Positions 29,377-39,075 of a DNA stretch of 53,223 nt are shown piece after piece (positions within the stretch are counted from its first letter, which is position 1; the number at the start of each line of letters is the position of its first letter). The notes beneath the pieces were generated by a model. The model made no database searches. It was not told the origin of the DNA and saw only the letters and a program-made list of their open reading frames with translations. Source of the stretch: Pseudomonadota bacterium. GTDB taxonomy: Bacteria > Pseudomonadota > Gammaproteobacteria > Pseudomonadales > Oleiphilaceae. The stretch spans positions 1 to 53,223 of the forward strand of contig PDPE01000047.1 of the NCBI GenBank assembly GCA_002747395.1, written 5' to 3'. A program made the position numbers and the translations under genes.

Positions 29377-29621
29377 TTTCGTCGAAACCTGGTGAAATTC
29401 TGTGGGAACCGGGGTAGCGCAGTCCAAACAGCGCTACCCTGACCTGTACCGTCATTGTAAAATGCATTTTTACAACAAAAACGCATTCCCAACCCGTTGA
29501 TTTTAGCAGTAATCAAGTAATTACGCAGGAAAAAGTCGATCTCCGGGGGGAAAGCTGGCAGTAGCCAGAAAGCGATGATAGCATAAGATGCTAACCCACT
29601 AAACGAATTCGGCCCCTTACC

Positions 29622-30209
29622 ATGCCTTATCCTCCATACGATGAAACCGGTTTTGATTTTGATGAAATTGCAGATGTGTATCAGGCACTGGGTGCGCTGA
29701 ACCCTCCGTCTGAACTGCTCGGGTTATGGTGTGGTCGCCTTGTCGGCGGTGTCCGCTGGTCTGATCAGGATGTCCTTGATGTGGTTGTTGAGCATATGGA
29801 AGTGGACAGAATTGATGAGCCTGAAAATGAAGCGCTGTTTGTTCGCATTTTCAGGAAAATGGAAGCGGCACTCGCAAAGGATGACCTTTCTTTCAACCTG
29901 ATTTTGCCCGATGAAAACTATCCGATTGAAGACCGCCTGACCGCTTTGGGGCAGTGGGTCAGAGGATTTTTGGAGGGATTGGCGCTGGAAAAAGGCGCCG
30001 AGCTGGTGATTGATAACGAAGAAAACCACGAGTTGCTATCTGATCTTGTTGAAATCTCCAATATCGAGATTGAAGTTGAAGATGATGATTCGAGTGAAAT
30101 GCAACTTGTCGAAGTGATTGAGCATGTTCGTATGACTGTTATGAGTCTGTATCAGGATTTTTGCCCGGTCTACCCGGGCAGCATGACCGATCAGCCAACG
30201 ATTCACTAA
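29622..30209 (+). CDS. ygfB: UPF0149 family protein (YgfB-like)
   Basis: A 195-residue protein of the YgfB/YecA-type UPF0149 family, which is acidic throughout and in Pseudomonas modulates an antibiotic-tolerance regulator. The opening FDEIADVYQALGA and the later WVRGFLEGLAL are family-type text. It precedes pepP and ubiH on the same strand, the usual order. Its stop codon is also the first base of a 21-bp tandem repeat. Confidence 0.85.
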   Translation: MPYPPYDETGFDFDEIADVYQALGALNPPSELLGLWCGRLVGGVRWSDQDVLDVVVEHMEVDRIDEPENEALFVRIFRKMEAALAKDDLSFNLILPDENYPIEDRLTALGQWVRGFLEGLALEKGAELVIDNEENHELLSDLVEISNIEIEVEDDDSSEMQLVEVIEHVRMTVMSLYQDFCPVYPGSMTDQPTIH

Positions 30210-30271
30210 ACAGGTAGATGAAATAAATTAACAGATAGATGTAAAAAATTAACAGGTAGATGTAAAAAATG
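30209..30271. repeat. Three 21-bp tandem repeats ending on the pepP start codon
   Basis: Three exact-length units (30209-30229, 30230-30250, 30251-30271), all starting AACAG(G/A)TAGATG and ending in an A/T-rich run; the last unit ends with the ATG of pepP. No other ribosome-binding site is visible upstream of pepP, so the repeat unit must include whatever site is used. Units contain their own ATG. Confidence 0.9.
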
Positions 30272-31600
30272 GCTTTACCCCCAGAAGAGCATACCAAACG
30301 CAGGCGAGCGTTAATCGAGCAAATGTCTGAGAATTGCATTGCGATATTACCGGCGGCCCCTGAAAAAAATCGTAATCGGGATGTACATTACCCTTTCAGG
30401 CAGGACAGTGATTTTTTTTACCTGACGGGCTTTTCGGAGCCGGATGCCGTGCTGGTTCTGGTTCCGGGGCGTGAACATGGTGAATCCATACTTTTTTGTC
30501 GTGAGAAAAACCCTGAGAAAGAACTGTGGGACGGCGTCATTGTCGGCCCGGAAGGCGTCGTGTCGGAACTCGGGCTGGATGATGCGTTCCCGATTTCCGA
30601 CATTGATGAAATACTCCCCGGCCTGATTGAAGGAAAAAACAAACTCTATTATTCCATGGGGCTCGATACCCGGTTCGATAAACGGGTGATGGACTGGATT
30701 AACGCAATACGAAGCAAGGTGCGCAGCGGGGCACATCCACCCGGTGAGTTTGTCGCTTTGGAATACCTGCTGCATGACATGCGACTGTACAAGTCACCGG
30801 CTGAACTCAAAATCATGGAAAAGGCTTGCAAAATTGCTGCCGAAGCGCATGTTCGTGCCATGCAAAAGTGCCAGCCCGGTATGTTCGAATACCAGCTTGA
30901 GTCTGAAATAATGCATGGTTTTCTGGAATCGGGTTGCCGGTCAACGGCCTACCCCTCGATTGTAGGGGCAGGAAAAAACGGCTGTATTCTCCACTACATA
31001 GACAATGATTCGAAAATAGCTGACGGTGAACTGGTATTGATCGATGCCGGTTGCGAACTTGATTACTATGCGGCTGATATTACCCGCACTTTTCCTGCCA
31101 ATGGTCGATTTACCGATGAGCAGAAAGCCGTTTACGAAATAGTGTTACGAGCCCAAAAAGCTGCGATTGAAAAAGTGGTGGTTGGCAACCACTGGAATCA
31201 TCCCCATGAGACAGCGGTAAGGGTGATCACCGAAGGTCTGGTCGAGCTCGGATTATTGCAAGGCTCGGTGGATGACCTGATCGAAAAGGAAGCCTTTACA
31301 AAATACTATATGCACCGCACCGGACACTGGTTGGGAATGGATGTCCATGATGTGGGTGACTACAAGGTGGGAGGGCAATGGCGCGAGCTGGAGCCGAATA
31401 TGGTATTGACCATTGAGCCGGGTATCTATATTTCACCCGATGAGCAATCCGTGGAGCCCGGTTGGCGCGGTATTGGTATTCGCATTGAAGATGATGTGGT
31501 GGTAACACGCAAAGGGCCAAAAGTGTTGACAGGATTTGTGCCCAAAGAAGTGGCTGAAATAGAAGCGATAATGGCAAATACACGGGTCAATGACGAATAA
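30269..31600 (+). CDS. pepP: Xaa-Pro aminopeptidase
   Basis: A 443-residue metallopeptidase of the M24B family that removes the first residue before proline. The metal ligands are readable: two Asp in LIDAGCELDYYAADIT near residues 252-265, His in HRTGHWLGMDVHD near residue 352, and Glu in LTIEPGIY and GIRIEDDV. Full length. Translation begins inside the third copy of a tandem repeat. It is in the ygfB-pepP-ubiH-ubiI order. Confidence 0.96.
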   Translation: MALPPEEHTKRRRALIEQMSENCIAILPAAPEKNRNRDVHYPFRQDSDFFYLTGFSEPDAVLVLVPGREHGESILFCREKNPEKELWDGVIVGPEGVVSELGLDDAFPISDIDEILPGLIEGKNKLYYSMGLDTRFDKRVMDWINAIRSKVRSGAHPPGEFVALEYLLHDMRLYKSPAELKIMEKACKIAAEAHVRAMQKCQPGMFEYQLESEIMHGFLESGCRSTAYPSIVGAGKNGCILHYIDNDSKIADGELVLIDAGCELDYYAADITRTFPANGRFTDEQKAVYEIVLRAQKAAIEKVVVGNHWNHPHETAVRVITEGLVELGLLQGSVDDLIEKEAFTKYYMHRTGHWLGMDVHDVGDYKVGGQWRELEPNMVLTIEPGIYISPDEQSVEPGWRGIGIRIEDDVVVTRKGPKVLTGFVPKEVAEIEAIMANTRVNDE

Positions 31601-31692
31601 GCGGGTCAATAAATCTGTTTGGCTCAATACAAATAGTTGGCCCGATGGCATGGTAAACGTGGCCATGGAAAAACCGGGAGTGATGAAAACGA

Positions 31693-32940
31693 ATGGACTT
31701 TGATGTCGTTGTTGTAGGTGGCGGGTTGGTGGGGGCAAGTTTTGCTGTCGCCCTGGATCAACAGTTTCAAAATGCCGGTGTTCGTCCTCTTGACGTGGCG
31801 GTGGTAGAGCCGTTTCCAATGCCGGAAAGCGCGGAAAACAGCGAGTATCAGCCGAGCTTTGATGCCAGAAGTACCGCCATTTCCTGGGGAGCGAGACTCA
31901 TCTACGAGCAACTGGGGTTGTGGTCGGACATCGAAAAAAGAGCGACTCCCATCAAACACATCCATGTTTCCGACAGGGGACATTTTGGAGCCACAAGGCT
32001 TCGTGCTGAAGACATGCGATGTGAGGCGTTGGGCTATGTGGTTGAAAACCGGTGGTTGGGTCAACTGCATTTGGCCGGACTGCGTCAAAGTGAAAACGTT
32101 ACCTTTTTTTGCCCGGCCAGTGTCAAGGCCGTGCAGCAGATTGTCGGAGGTTCGCGCATCATTGTTGATCGTGGTGATACCCGGGAAGAGCTGACCGCAA
32201 AACTGGTTGTCTTGTCAGATGGTGGAAGATCCGGCTTGCGGGAATCCCTGGGTATTGCATGTGATTCCAAAGAGTACGACCAGTTTGCATTGATTGCGAA
32301 TGTGGCGACCGAGAAGTTCCATGAATACAAGGCATGGGAGCGCTTCACTGATGAAGGGCCTATCGCCATGTTACCCTTGCTTGATACCGGGGAAGGTGAG
32401 CACCGTTGTGCCCTGGTGTGGACGCTTTCCACAGAAAACACCCGGGAGGTCAGCCAATTGACAGACGAAGATTTTCTGATCCGGTTGCAGGCCCGGTTTG
32501 GTTTTCGTTTGGGGCGGCTTCTGAAGGTTGGCAGCCGGTTTACCTATCCGCTCAAACTTGAAATCAGTAAAGAACAGGTTCGGCCAGGACTCGTAGTGGT
32601 CGGGAATGCGGCCCACACGCTTCATCCGGTGGCAGGTCAGGGATATAACCTTGCCTTGCGTGGTGCGCTGGCTCTTTCCGATGTGATTCGGAACGCCCAT
32701 CAAAGTGTACAGACAGGAGGGGGGACAACTTCTATCGGTGAATTATCTGTCCTTACCCGTTTCAAAGACTGGCACCAGGGGGATCAATTTAAAACAACAC
32801 AGTTGAGCGACAAACTCATTCAGGTGTTTGCAAGTAAACAGACGAATTTGATTGTAGCAAGAGACCTGGGGCTTTTGGGTCTTGATATATTCGGGCCTGC
32901 AAAAAAAGCCTTCGCAAGGCAGGCGATGGGATTGGGTTAG
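31693..32940 (+). CDS. ubiH: 2-octaprenyl-6-methoxyphenyl hydroxylase
   Basis: A 415-residue flavin monooxygenase of ubiquinone synthesis. FAD-binding motif GGGLVGASFA near residue 8, and the second FAD motif GNAAHTLHPVAGQGYNLALRG near residue 303, are clear. The call of UbiH rather than another family member rests on its place right after pepP and before a second such enzyme. The stop is two bases before the next gene, so the pair is cotranscribed. Confidence 0.9.
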   Translation: MDFDVVVVGGGLVGASFAVALDQQFQNAGVRPLDVAVVEPFPMPESAENSEYQPSFDARSTAISWGARLIYEQLGLWSDIEKRATPIKHIHVSDRGHFGATRLRAEDMRCEALGYVVENRWLGQLHLAGLRQSENVTFFCPASVKAVQQIVGGSRIIVDRGDTREELTAKLVVLSDGGRSGLRESLGIACDSKEYDQFALIANVATEKFHEYKAWERFTDEGPIAMLPLLDTGEGEHRCALVWTLSTENTREVSQLTDEDFLIRLQARFGFRLGRLLKVGSRFTYPLKLEISKEQVRPGLVVVGNAAHTLHPVAGQGYNLALRGALALSDVIRNAHQSVQTGGGTTSIGELSVLTRFKDWHQGDQFKTTQLSDKLIQVFASKQTNLIVARDLGLLGLDIFGPAKKAFARQAMGLG

Positions 32941-32942
32941 AT

Positions 32943-34208
32943 ATGCTGGTAGAAGATCACGCAGATATTGTCATTGCAGGGTGCGGAATGATCGGGGCGA
33001 CTCTCGCCCGGGCTGTTTCTCGAACAGGTAAGAAAATTCTGGTGCTGGATGCCGGCCGGCCGGCTTCCGGAATCAGTGCATCAGCTGACGCGCATGAACT
33101 CTCTCTGGTGCAAGGCTTCGACTCCAGGGTAAGCGCTTTCACGTTCGCATCACAGCATTTGTTTCAGAAGCTGGGAGTGTGGCAGGATATCGAGCACAAA
33201 CGGGCTTGCCCTTTTACCCATATGTCAGTCTGGGATGCAGATGGAACGGGTCGAATTGATTTCGATGCCAAAGACGTTCAACAACCCTTTCTGGGTTATA
33301 TTGTTGAAAATGTATTGGTCAACAGTACACTTCAGGAACACCTGTCGATGTTGCCCAATGTCACCCTGCAATTTGGCTCAAAACTGGTTGGTATTCAGCA
33401 AGAAGCCGGTCAGTCGATACTTGTGGTAGAGGTGGCGGGGGAGACGAAACGGTTCACAGCCTCTCTGGTGGTCGGTGCTGACGGCGCCAACTCTCAGACA
33501 CGCAGGCTAGCAGCCATTCCGACCAGGGAGTGGAGCTATCAGCACCATGCAATTGTTGCGACAGTCCAGTGTGAGAAACATCACCAGTTTACCGCCTGGC
33601 AGCGATTTATCGATACCGGTCCGCTTGCGTTTTTACCCCTGCAGTCAGGCTCGTCTTCGCAACAGCAACTCTGTTCCATTGTCTGGTCTATGGAGCCTGA
33701 AGCGGCGAAGTCGGTCATGGCGCTGGATGATTCGGCGTTTAGACTGGAGTTGGCAAGGAGTTTTGAATATCAGTTGGGTGAAATCATTGATACCTCGCCG
33801 CGTGTCCGGTTTCCCCTGGTTCAGCGCCATGCAAAATACTACGTTAAACCCGGGCTTGCCCTGGTTGGTGACGCCGCACATACGATACACCCGTTGGCGG
33901 GACAGGGAGCCAACCTGGGATTGATGGATGTTGCAGTATTGGCTGATGAACTGATCAAGGCATCAAAAGCGGGAGTGGAATTGGGTAATCAGGTCGTGCT
34001 TGAGCGATACCAGCGCCGACGCATGGGGCCAAACCTTGCGATGATGGGCGTAATGGAAGGCTTCAAGCGACTGTTCTCCGAAGATGATATCAGAGTTCGC
34101 TGGCTCAGGAATACCGGTATGAAATGGATGAATCAATTTCCTTTTGTCAAAAATGAAATTATCTCCAGGGCCATGGGGCTATCTATTACAATGCCTGTGC
34201 TGGATTGA
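32943..34208 (+). CDS. ubiI: UbiI-like FAD monooxygenase of ubiquinone synthesis
   Basis: A 421-residue paralogue of UbiH. The start motif is GCGMIGATLA near residue 13 and the second FAD motif is GDAAHTIHPLAGQGANLGLMD near residue 306. A DG motif is seen as GADGANSQTRR. UbiI (C5 hydroxylase) is the position match in the E. coli order pepP-ubiH-ubiI; UbiF or UbiM cannot be excluded from sequence alone. It ends at a short 19-base duplication around the stop codon. Confidence 0.85.
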   Translation: MLVEDHADIVIAGCGMIGATLARAVSRTGKKILVLDAGRPASGISASADAHELSLVQGFDSRVSAFTFASQHLFQKLGVWQDIEHKRACPFTHMSVWDADGTGRIDFDAKDVQQPFLGYIVENVLVNSTLQEHLSMLPNVTLQFGSKLVGIQQEAGQSILVVEVAGETKRFTASLVVGADGANSQTRRLAAIPTREWSYQHHAIVATVQCEKHHQFTAWQRFIDTGPLAFLPLQSGSSSQQQLCSIVWSMEPEAAKSVMALDDSAFRLELARSFEYQLGEIIDTSPRVRFPLVQRHAKYYVKPGLALVGDAAHTIHPLAGQGANLGLMDVAVLADELIKASKAGVELGNQVVLERYQRRRMGPNLAMMGVMEGFKRLFSEDDIRVRWLRNTGMKWMNQFPFVKNEIISRAMGLSITMPVLD

Positions 34209-34227
34209 AATGCCTGTACCGGGTGAA
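34190..34227. repeat. 19-bp tandem duplication at the ubiI stop codon
   Basis: Units 34190-34208 and 34209-34227 share AATGCCTGT and 14 of 19 positions; the first ends with the TGA stop. This is the weakest of the repeats listed. Confidence 0.5.
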
Positions 34228-34247
34228 TGTGTGTGCGAGCTATGGGG

Positions 34248-34967
34248 TCAGCAAAAGGGAAACAGCCTCGCCAGGAGTGCAGGAACGGCCGTTTCCACTC
34301 GTAAAATTCGTTGGCCCATTTTTACCGGAGCAAAGTCTTGCTCCATTAACTTGTCGATTTCATATTTGGTAAAGCCACCTTCAGGCCCGATAGCCAGGGT
34401 TACCGGGTCGGTTTGTTGAGTCGGGCAGGAATTTTCGCTATGTGGGTGGGCAACCAGTCTGAGAGAGTCTGCGGAAACTCCGGGTAGCAAGTCTTCGACA
34501 AATGGCTTGAAAAGCTTGTGCAGATGAATCTTTGGCAAGACGGTGTCTTGCGCTTGTTCCAGGCCCAATACCAGGTTTTCACGGAGTCTGGTGTCAGAAA
34601 GCCAGGGTGATCCCCAAAAGCTTTTTTCAACCTTGTAGCTGTTGATCAGATGAATTTCCTTCACACCCATAGCGGTAATGCATTGAATTACCCGCCTGAG
34701 CATTTTGGGTCTGGGAAGTGCCAGCAACAAGATGGCGGGGAGTGGCTCAGGGGGCGGAATGTCGATGCGGTTGACCGTTATTCTTACATCGCGGCCGGTG
34801 AGTGACTCGATAATACCTGTACCCATTTTGCCATTGATCAGCCCAATCCGCAGGGAGTCTCCGACCCTGGATTTGAGTATGTTTTTGATGTGGTGAAACC
34901 GGCGATCATTCAGCAGTGCGGTTTTTTCATTCAGAAAGTCGGTTTGATCCAGCAGTATCAGGTTCAA
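34248..34967 (-). CDS. rsmE: 16S rRNA (uracil-1498-N3) methyltransferase
   Basis: A 239-residue SPOUT-class methyltransferase. The C-terminal knot region shows LAIGPEGGFTKYEID followed by LGQRILRVETA-type text (MGQRILRVETAVPALLA), as in RsmE; the N-terminal part (RRFHHIKNILKSRVGDSLRIG) is the PUA-like RNA-binding domain. It overlaps tatC by four bases on the same strand, the conserved tatC-rsmE order of Pseudomonas-type genomes. Confidence 0.94.
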   Translation of the reverse strand: MNLILLDQTDFLNEKTALLNDRRFHHIKNILKSRVGDSLRIGLINGKMGTGIIESLTGRDVRITVNRIDIPPPEPLPAILLLALPRPKMLRRVIQCITAMGVKEIHLINSYKVEKSFWGSPWLSDTRLRENLVLGLEQAQDTVLPKIHLHKLFKPFVEDLLPGVSADSLRLVAHPHSENSCPTQQTDPVTLAIGPEGGFTKYEIDKLMEQDFAPVKMGQRILRVETAVPALLARLFPFC

Positions 34968-35716
34968 GCAGAAGACTCTTCAGGTTCTTTCGGTGCCACA
35001 TAAGGCCCAAACAGGATGCCAATTTCAAATAACAACCACATCGGTACGGCGAGCAAGGTCTGTGAGATCATATCAGGTGGCGTCATAAGCATGCCGATAA
35101 CAAAGCATCCCACTATGATATAGGGTCTTTTCTCTTTTAGGGCAGAGACGCTGGTCATGCCGGTTTTCAGCATTAACAGGGTGGCGATGGGAATTTCAAA
35201 GGCCAAACCAAAGGCGAGTAGCAGTTTCAAAACGAAGTTGAGATAGCTGCTGATATCTGTCATTACAGTGACCCCTTCCGGAGCAACACTGGTCAGAAAA
35301 CCGAACACCAGGGGAAATACCACAATGTAGGCGAAAAGAGCGCCAAGATAGAACAAGACAATGCTGGAAACGAGCATCGGGATGGCAAAACGTTTCTCGT
35401 GCCTGTACAGGCCGGGTGCGATAAAGCTCCAGGCCTGGTACAGTACATAGGGGATCGCAATAAATACGGATAAAACAAGCGTCAGTTTCAGAGGTGTCAG
35501 AAAGGGTGATGCGACTTCTGTCGCAATCATTGTGCTGCCTTCGGGAAGAAATTTTCTGAGTGGCTCGGACAGCGTCAAATAGAGGTCGTTGGCGAAATAA
35601 TACAGCCCGCAGAAAACGAGCAATACTGCAAGCACAGCCCTGAGTAACCGGGTTCTTAACTCCAGAAGATGTTCTACAAGAGGTTGTTCCGTTTTATCCT
35701 GTTCGGTATCGCTCAC
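34964..35716 (-). CDS. tatC: Sec-independent translocase subunit TatC
   Basis: A 250-residue inner-membrane protein that recognises twin-arginine signal peptides. N-terminal text LVEHLLELRTRLLRAVL and the cytoplasmic-loop text YRHEKRFAI match TatC. Six membrane segments can be traced, and the length is usual. Last of the tatABC genes. Confidence 0.96.
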   Translation of the reverse strand: MSDTEQDKTEQPLVEHLLELRTRLLRAVLAVLLVFCGLYYFANDLYLTLSEPLRKFLPEGSTMIATEVASPFLTPLKLTLVLSVFIAIPYVLYQAWSFIAPGLYRHEKRFAIPMLVSSIVLFYLGALFAYIVVFPLVFGFLTSVAPEGVTVMTDISSYLNFVLKLLLAFGLAFEIPIATLLMLKTGMTSVSALKEKRPYIIVGCFVIGMLMTPPDMISQTLLAVPMWLLFEIGILFGPYVAPKEPEESSA

Positions 35717-35800
35717 GGGTGTGTATTCTTTCCTTATGCCTGTTTGTTACTGTGTCAACCCTGGTTGCCTGCGTTATCCCTTACTGTGGGTGGGGGCGGG

Positions 35801-36166
35801 CTATGGTGTTTTCTTGCGTTGGACACTCTCCGGGTAATCGGTTGGCGGCTTGCTTTCCTTGTTACCGGTTTTATTTGTGTTTTTTTCTACCAGATGATCG
35901 AACTCCCTGGCTTCGTTCAGTGCCGAGCTGACGGTAGACTGGATTTTTTCCAGGCCCAGGGTGTCTCCTTCCTTCTTGAGCTTTTCGCGCAGTTCCCGGG
36001 TTTTTATTTCCTGGTCGATTTCGCGGCTCACCTGGTTGACCATGCGTTTGGCCGTGCCCACCCATTTGCCTGCGGTTCGGGCGGCGTGGGGGAGCTTTTC
36101 GGGCCCCAGCACGAGGAGGGCCACAATCCCGAGAAGCACCAGTTCGAGAAATCCGATATCAAACAT
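35801..36166 (-). CDS. tatB: Twin-arginine translocase subunit TatB
   Basis: A 121-residue protein with one N-terminal membrane helix (MFDIGFLELVLLGIVALLVLG) ending in the EKLP(H/R)AAR motif, then an amphipathic helix and a charged tail. TatB forms the signal-receptor complex with TatC. The tail ends in basic text (KKTP). Confidence 0.95.
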   Translation of the reverse strand: MFDIGFLELVLLGIVALLVLGPEKLPHAARTAGKWVGTAKRMVNQVSREIDQEIKTRELREKLKKEGDTLGLEKIQSTVSSALNEAREFDHLVEKNTNKTGNKESKPPTDYPESVQRKKTP

Positions 36167-36200
36167 CTGTATTCTTTTGTCCGCTATTTGTCCGCCATGT

Positions 36201-36458
36201 TTATTTTGTTTCTTTCTCGGCCGAAGAAGCGGCCTGAGAATGGGTGGTAGTCTGTGCAGTTTCGGTGTGTCGGGCTAACTGTTGCCCTTTATTTTGTGCA
36301 GGTACGTCATCGGGTGCCTTTTCTTCTTCGTTCATTGCTTTCTTGAATCCTTTGATCGCTCCGCCCAGGTCTCCGCCCAGATTGCGTAACTTTTTTGTTC
36401 CGAATAAAAGAAGAATGATGCCCAGAATAATTAATAACTGAGTTACACTAATGCCCAT
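36201..36458 (-). CDS. tatA: Twin-arginine translocase subunit TatA
   Basis: An 85-residue pore-forming subunit: membrane helix ([24 protein letters not shown]), [24 protein letters not shown] motif and a short polar tail. First gene of tatABC. Confidence 0.95.
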   Translation of the reverse strand: MGISVTQLLIILGIILLLFGTKKLRNLGGDLGGAIKGFKKAMNEEEKAPDDVPAQNKGQQLARHTETAQTTTHSQAASSAEKETK

Positions 36459-36560
36459 TACGGTGTCCCCTGACCAAATTCCTGTTAAATGAAGTGTACA
36501 CCAAATCGGTGGCCTGTTTGATGGATTTGCTTTTCTGATTGCCGCGGTGCGACTTTGTGC

Positions 36561-36617
36561 AATTGTTTTATTGGCAGTGAATTGTTTTATTGGCCGTCAA
36601 CTGCTTTTTGGGCTGTT
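36561..36617. repeat. 19-bp tandem repeat covering the hisE stop codon
   Basis: Units 36561-36579 and 36580-36598 share AATTGTTTTATTGGC and differ in the last few bases; a third, diverged unit follows to 36617 inside hisE. On the minus strand the second unit contains the last codons and stop (36587-36589) of hisE; the first lies just after it. Confidence 0.75.
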
Positions 36618-36937
36618 CTGGCGGCTTTTTCTTCCAGGCCCGAAAGGTCGAACCGCCTTTCCAGTTCCCGGAGTACATCCTCTGCAGACAAGTCCAGATT
36701 GGAAAGCATAACCAGCGTATGAAACCACAAATCAGCGGTCTCGTAAATAACCTGATCTTTCGCGCCGGACTGTTCGGCATCCTTGGCCGCGAGTATGGTT
36801 TCGACGGACTCTTCGCCGACTTTTTCCAGGATTTTGTTTAACCCTTTCTGGTGCAGGCTGGCTACATAGGACTTTTCAGCCTCTGATGATTTCCTTTGTT
36901 CCAGTACACGAGTAAGTTGTGCCAGTACGTCACTCAT
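36587..36937 (-). CDS. hisE: Phosphoribosyl-ATP pyrophosphatase
   Basis: A 116-residue enzyme for the second step of histidine synthesis. The nucleotide-binding [16 protein letters not shown] and [15 protein letters not shown] text is typical. It overlaps hisI by eight bases; hisI and hisE are separate genes here, as in Pseudomonas, not fused as in E. coli. Confidence 0.96.
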   Translation of the reverse strand: MSDVLAQLTRVLEQRKSSEAEKSYVASLHQKGLNKILEKVGEESVETILAAKDAEQSGAKDQVIYETADLWFHTLVMLSNLDLSAEDVLRELERRFDLSGLEEKAARTAQKAVDGQ

Positions 36938-37352
36938 CTTTGTTTTTGTCCTTGTACATTTCTTCGGGATTTTTTATTACGGGTTCGACCGGGTTCCACC
37001 GGCCCTGTTCGAGTCGAAAGTAAAAACAGCTGCGTCTACCCGTATGGCAGGCGATATTGCCAATTTGTTCGACTTTGAGCAGCAACACATCACGATCGCA
37101 ATCCAGCCGCAGTTCATGCAGTTTTTGAACGTTACCAGAGGATTCACCCTTGCGCCAGAGTCGCGCCCTGGAACGCGACCAATAGACGGCACGCTGCTCT
37201 TTGACAGTCAGGTGGAGTGACTCGGGGTTCATCCATGCCATCATCAGAATATCATTGGTATGAATATCCTGGGCAATGGCAGGTATCAGTCCGTCTTCAT
37301 TCCATTTGATTGGTTCCAGCCAGTCACTGCTTGTGTCTTGTTGTTTGTTCAT
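36930..37352 (-). CDS. hisI: Phosphoribosyl-AMP cyclohydrolase
   Basis: A 140-residue enzyme for the third step of histidine synthesis. The active-site and metal-binding text is [26 protein letters not shown] and [10 protein letters not shown], with the family Cys and Asp residues all present. Lies between ubiB and hisE on one strand. Confidence 0.96.
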   Translation of the reverse strand: MNKQQDTSSDWLEPIKWNEDGLIPAIAQDIHTNDILMMAWMNPESLHLTVKEQRAVYWSRSRARLWRKGESSGNVQKLHELRLDCDRDVLLLKVEQIGNIACHTGRRSCFYFRLEQGRWNPVEPVIKNPEEMYKDKNKDE

Positions 37353-37381
37353 TATTTCTTCGTTGTGTCGGGTATGGAAGA

Positions 37382-39031
37382 CTAATTGCCGGAATTCGGT
37401 TTTGCCAGCAAGTATATGCCGATTCCGGCAAACAGGATACTTTGCCAGGGTATTCCGGCGAATTGTTCAATCATTGAGGGTTGATAAATGATGGTGGCAA
37501 TGCCAAAGCAGCCCACTGCCCACCAGGATGTCTTGAACCGGCGTCTGGAATCGGCATTGCGGCGGCTTCGCGAGCTCATCGTAAAAGGCTGTGCCGCCGG
37601 GTTTGTGTCAATGGTTTTTAAATGGCTGAATACATCGTGAATCAGTTTGGGTATTTCAGGTGCCTGTTCGATCCATTCCGGCAAGTGTTGTTGTATGTTT
37701 TTGACCATTCCTGGTGGCGCGACACGCTCTTTCATCCATTGTTCCAGAAACGGATGTGCGGTTGACCATAAATCAAGCTCCGGATAAAGCTGCCGCCCCA
37801 GGCCTTCTATATTGAGCAGTGTTTTTTGTAGCAAAACCAGCTGAGGCTGGATTTCCATATCAAACCGCCGGGCAGTTTGAAACAGTCTGAGTAGAAACTG
37901 ACCGAAAGATATTTCTGCCAGAGGCCTTTCAAAAATGGGCTCGCAAACGGTTCGGATCGCTGATTCGAAATCATTGACCCGGGTTGACTCCGGTACCCAG
38001 CCGGAATCAATGTGTAGCCGGGCAACCTGGTGATAGTCCCGGTTGAAGAAAGCGAGCAGATTGCGTGCAAGGTAGCTTTGATCCTGTGGGCTGAGAGAGC
38101 CCATAATGCCAAAATCCACTGCGATATATTGCGGGTTTTCAGGGTGATCCGGATTGACAAAAATATTCCCCGGATGCATGTCCGCGTGAAAGAAGCTGTC
38201 TCTGAATACCTGTGTAAAAAATATTTCCACCCCTTTTTCTGCCAGCGCCTTCAGGTTGGTATTGTTTTTTTTCAGTGTATCCAGGTCGGCAACCGGGATA
38301 CCGTAAATACGTTCCATCACCAGCATGGACGGGTTGGTGAAGTCCCAGTAAATTTTCGGTATGTAAATCAGGGGAGATTGATCGAAATTTCTTCGTAACT
38401 GGGAGGCGTTGGCGGCCTCCCTTTGCAAATCAAGTTCATCCAGAATCGTTTGTTCATAATCACTCACAACTTCAACCGGGCGCAGGCGTTTGCCTTGCTG
38501 CCAATATGTCTCTATGGCGTTGGCCACCATATACATCAGTGAGATGTCCTGGGATATGGTTTTTTCTATGCCAGGACGTATGACCTTGATAATTACCTGT
38601 TCGCCTGTTTTTAGCGTGGCACTGTGAACCTGGGCGACCGAGGCAGAAGCGAGAGGGGTGGCCGTGAAATTGTCAAATACATCCTCGATGGGGCAACCAA
38701 GATTGGTTGCTATGATTTCGCATGACTGTTCACTGCAAAATGGCGGTACCTGATCTTGCAGCTGGATCAATTCAACGGCGATATCATCGGCAATCAGGTC
38801 TCGTCGTGTCGACAGTATCTGGCCCAGCTTGACAAAAACCGGACCGAGATCCTCAAGTGCTGACCGGATTCGCTGCCCTCTGGTCAGTTCTGAAGCCGGA
38901 AACAGTTTCCACGGGGAAATCAGCAGTAACAAACGAATGCCAGCGGGTAACTGACCAACGGGGATCAGCTCGTCCAGTCGATACTTGCCAATCACCCGGA
39001 ATATCTTTATCAGTCTTATCAGTTTTGTCAC
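37382..39031 (-). CDS. ubiB: Ubiquinone biosynthesis protein UbiB
   Basis: A 549-residue ABC1/ADCK-type atypical kinase needed for ubiquinone production. The family KxGQ motif is seen as [14 protein letters not shown] near residue 69; a downstream DMHPGNIFV and AVDFGIMG give the kinase catalytic and metal loops. Two membrane segments close the C-terminus. Start codon is GTG. Confidence 0.95.
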   Translation of the reverse strand: MTKLIRLIKIFRVIGKYRLDELIPVGQLPAGIRLLLLISPWKLFPASELTRGQRIRSALEDLGPVFVKLGQILSTRRDLIADDIAVELIQLQDQVPPFCSEQSCEIIATNLGCPIEDVFDNFTATPLASASVAQVHSATLKTGEQVIIKVIRPGIEKTISQDISLMYMVANAIETYWQQGKRLRPVEVVSDYEQTILDELDLQREAANASQLRRNFDQSPLIYIPKIYWDFTNPSMLVMERIYGIPVADLDTLKKNNTNLKALAEKGVEIFFTQVFRDSFFHADMHPGNIFVNPDHPENPQYIAVDFGIMGSLSPQDQSYLARNLLAFFNRDYHQVARLHIDSGWVPESTRVNDFESAIRTVCEPIFERPLAEISFGQFLLRLFQTARRFDMEIQPQLVLLQKTLLNIEGLGRQLYPELDLWSTAHPFLEQWMKERVAPPGMVKNIQQHLPEWIEQAPEIPKLIHDVFSHLKTIDTNPAAQPFTMSSRSRRNADSRRRFKTSWWAVGCFGIATIIYQPSMIEQFAGIPWQSILFAGIGIYLLAKPNSGN

Positions 39032-39075
39032 GGTGTCTAGTGTTTCCTGTGTGGCGCGTTGGCATGCCTGAGCGG

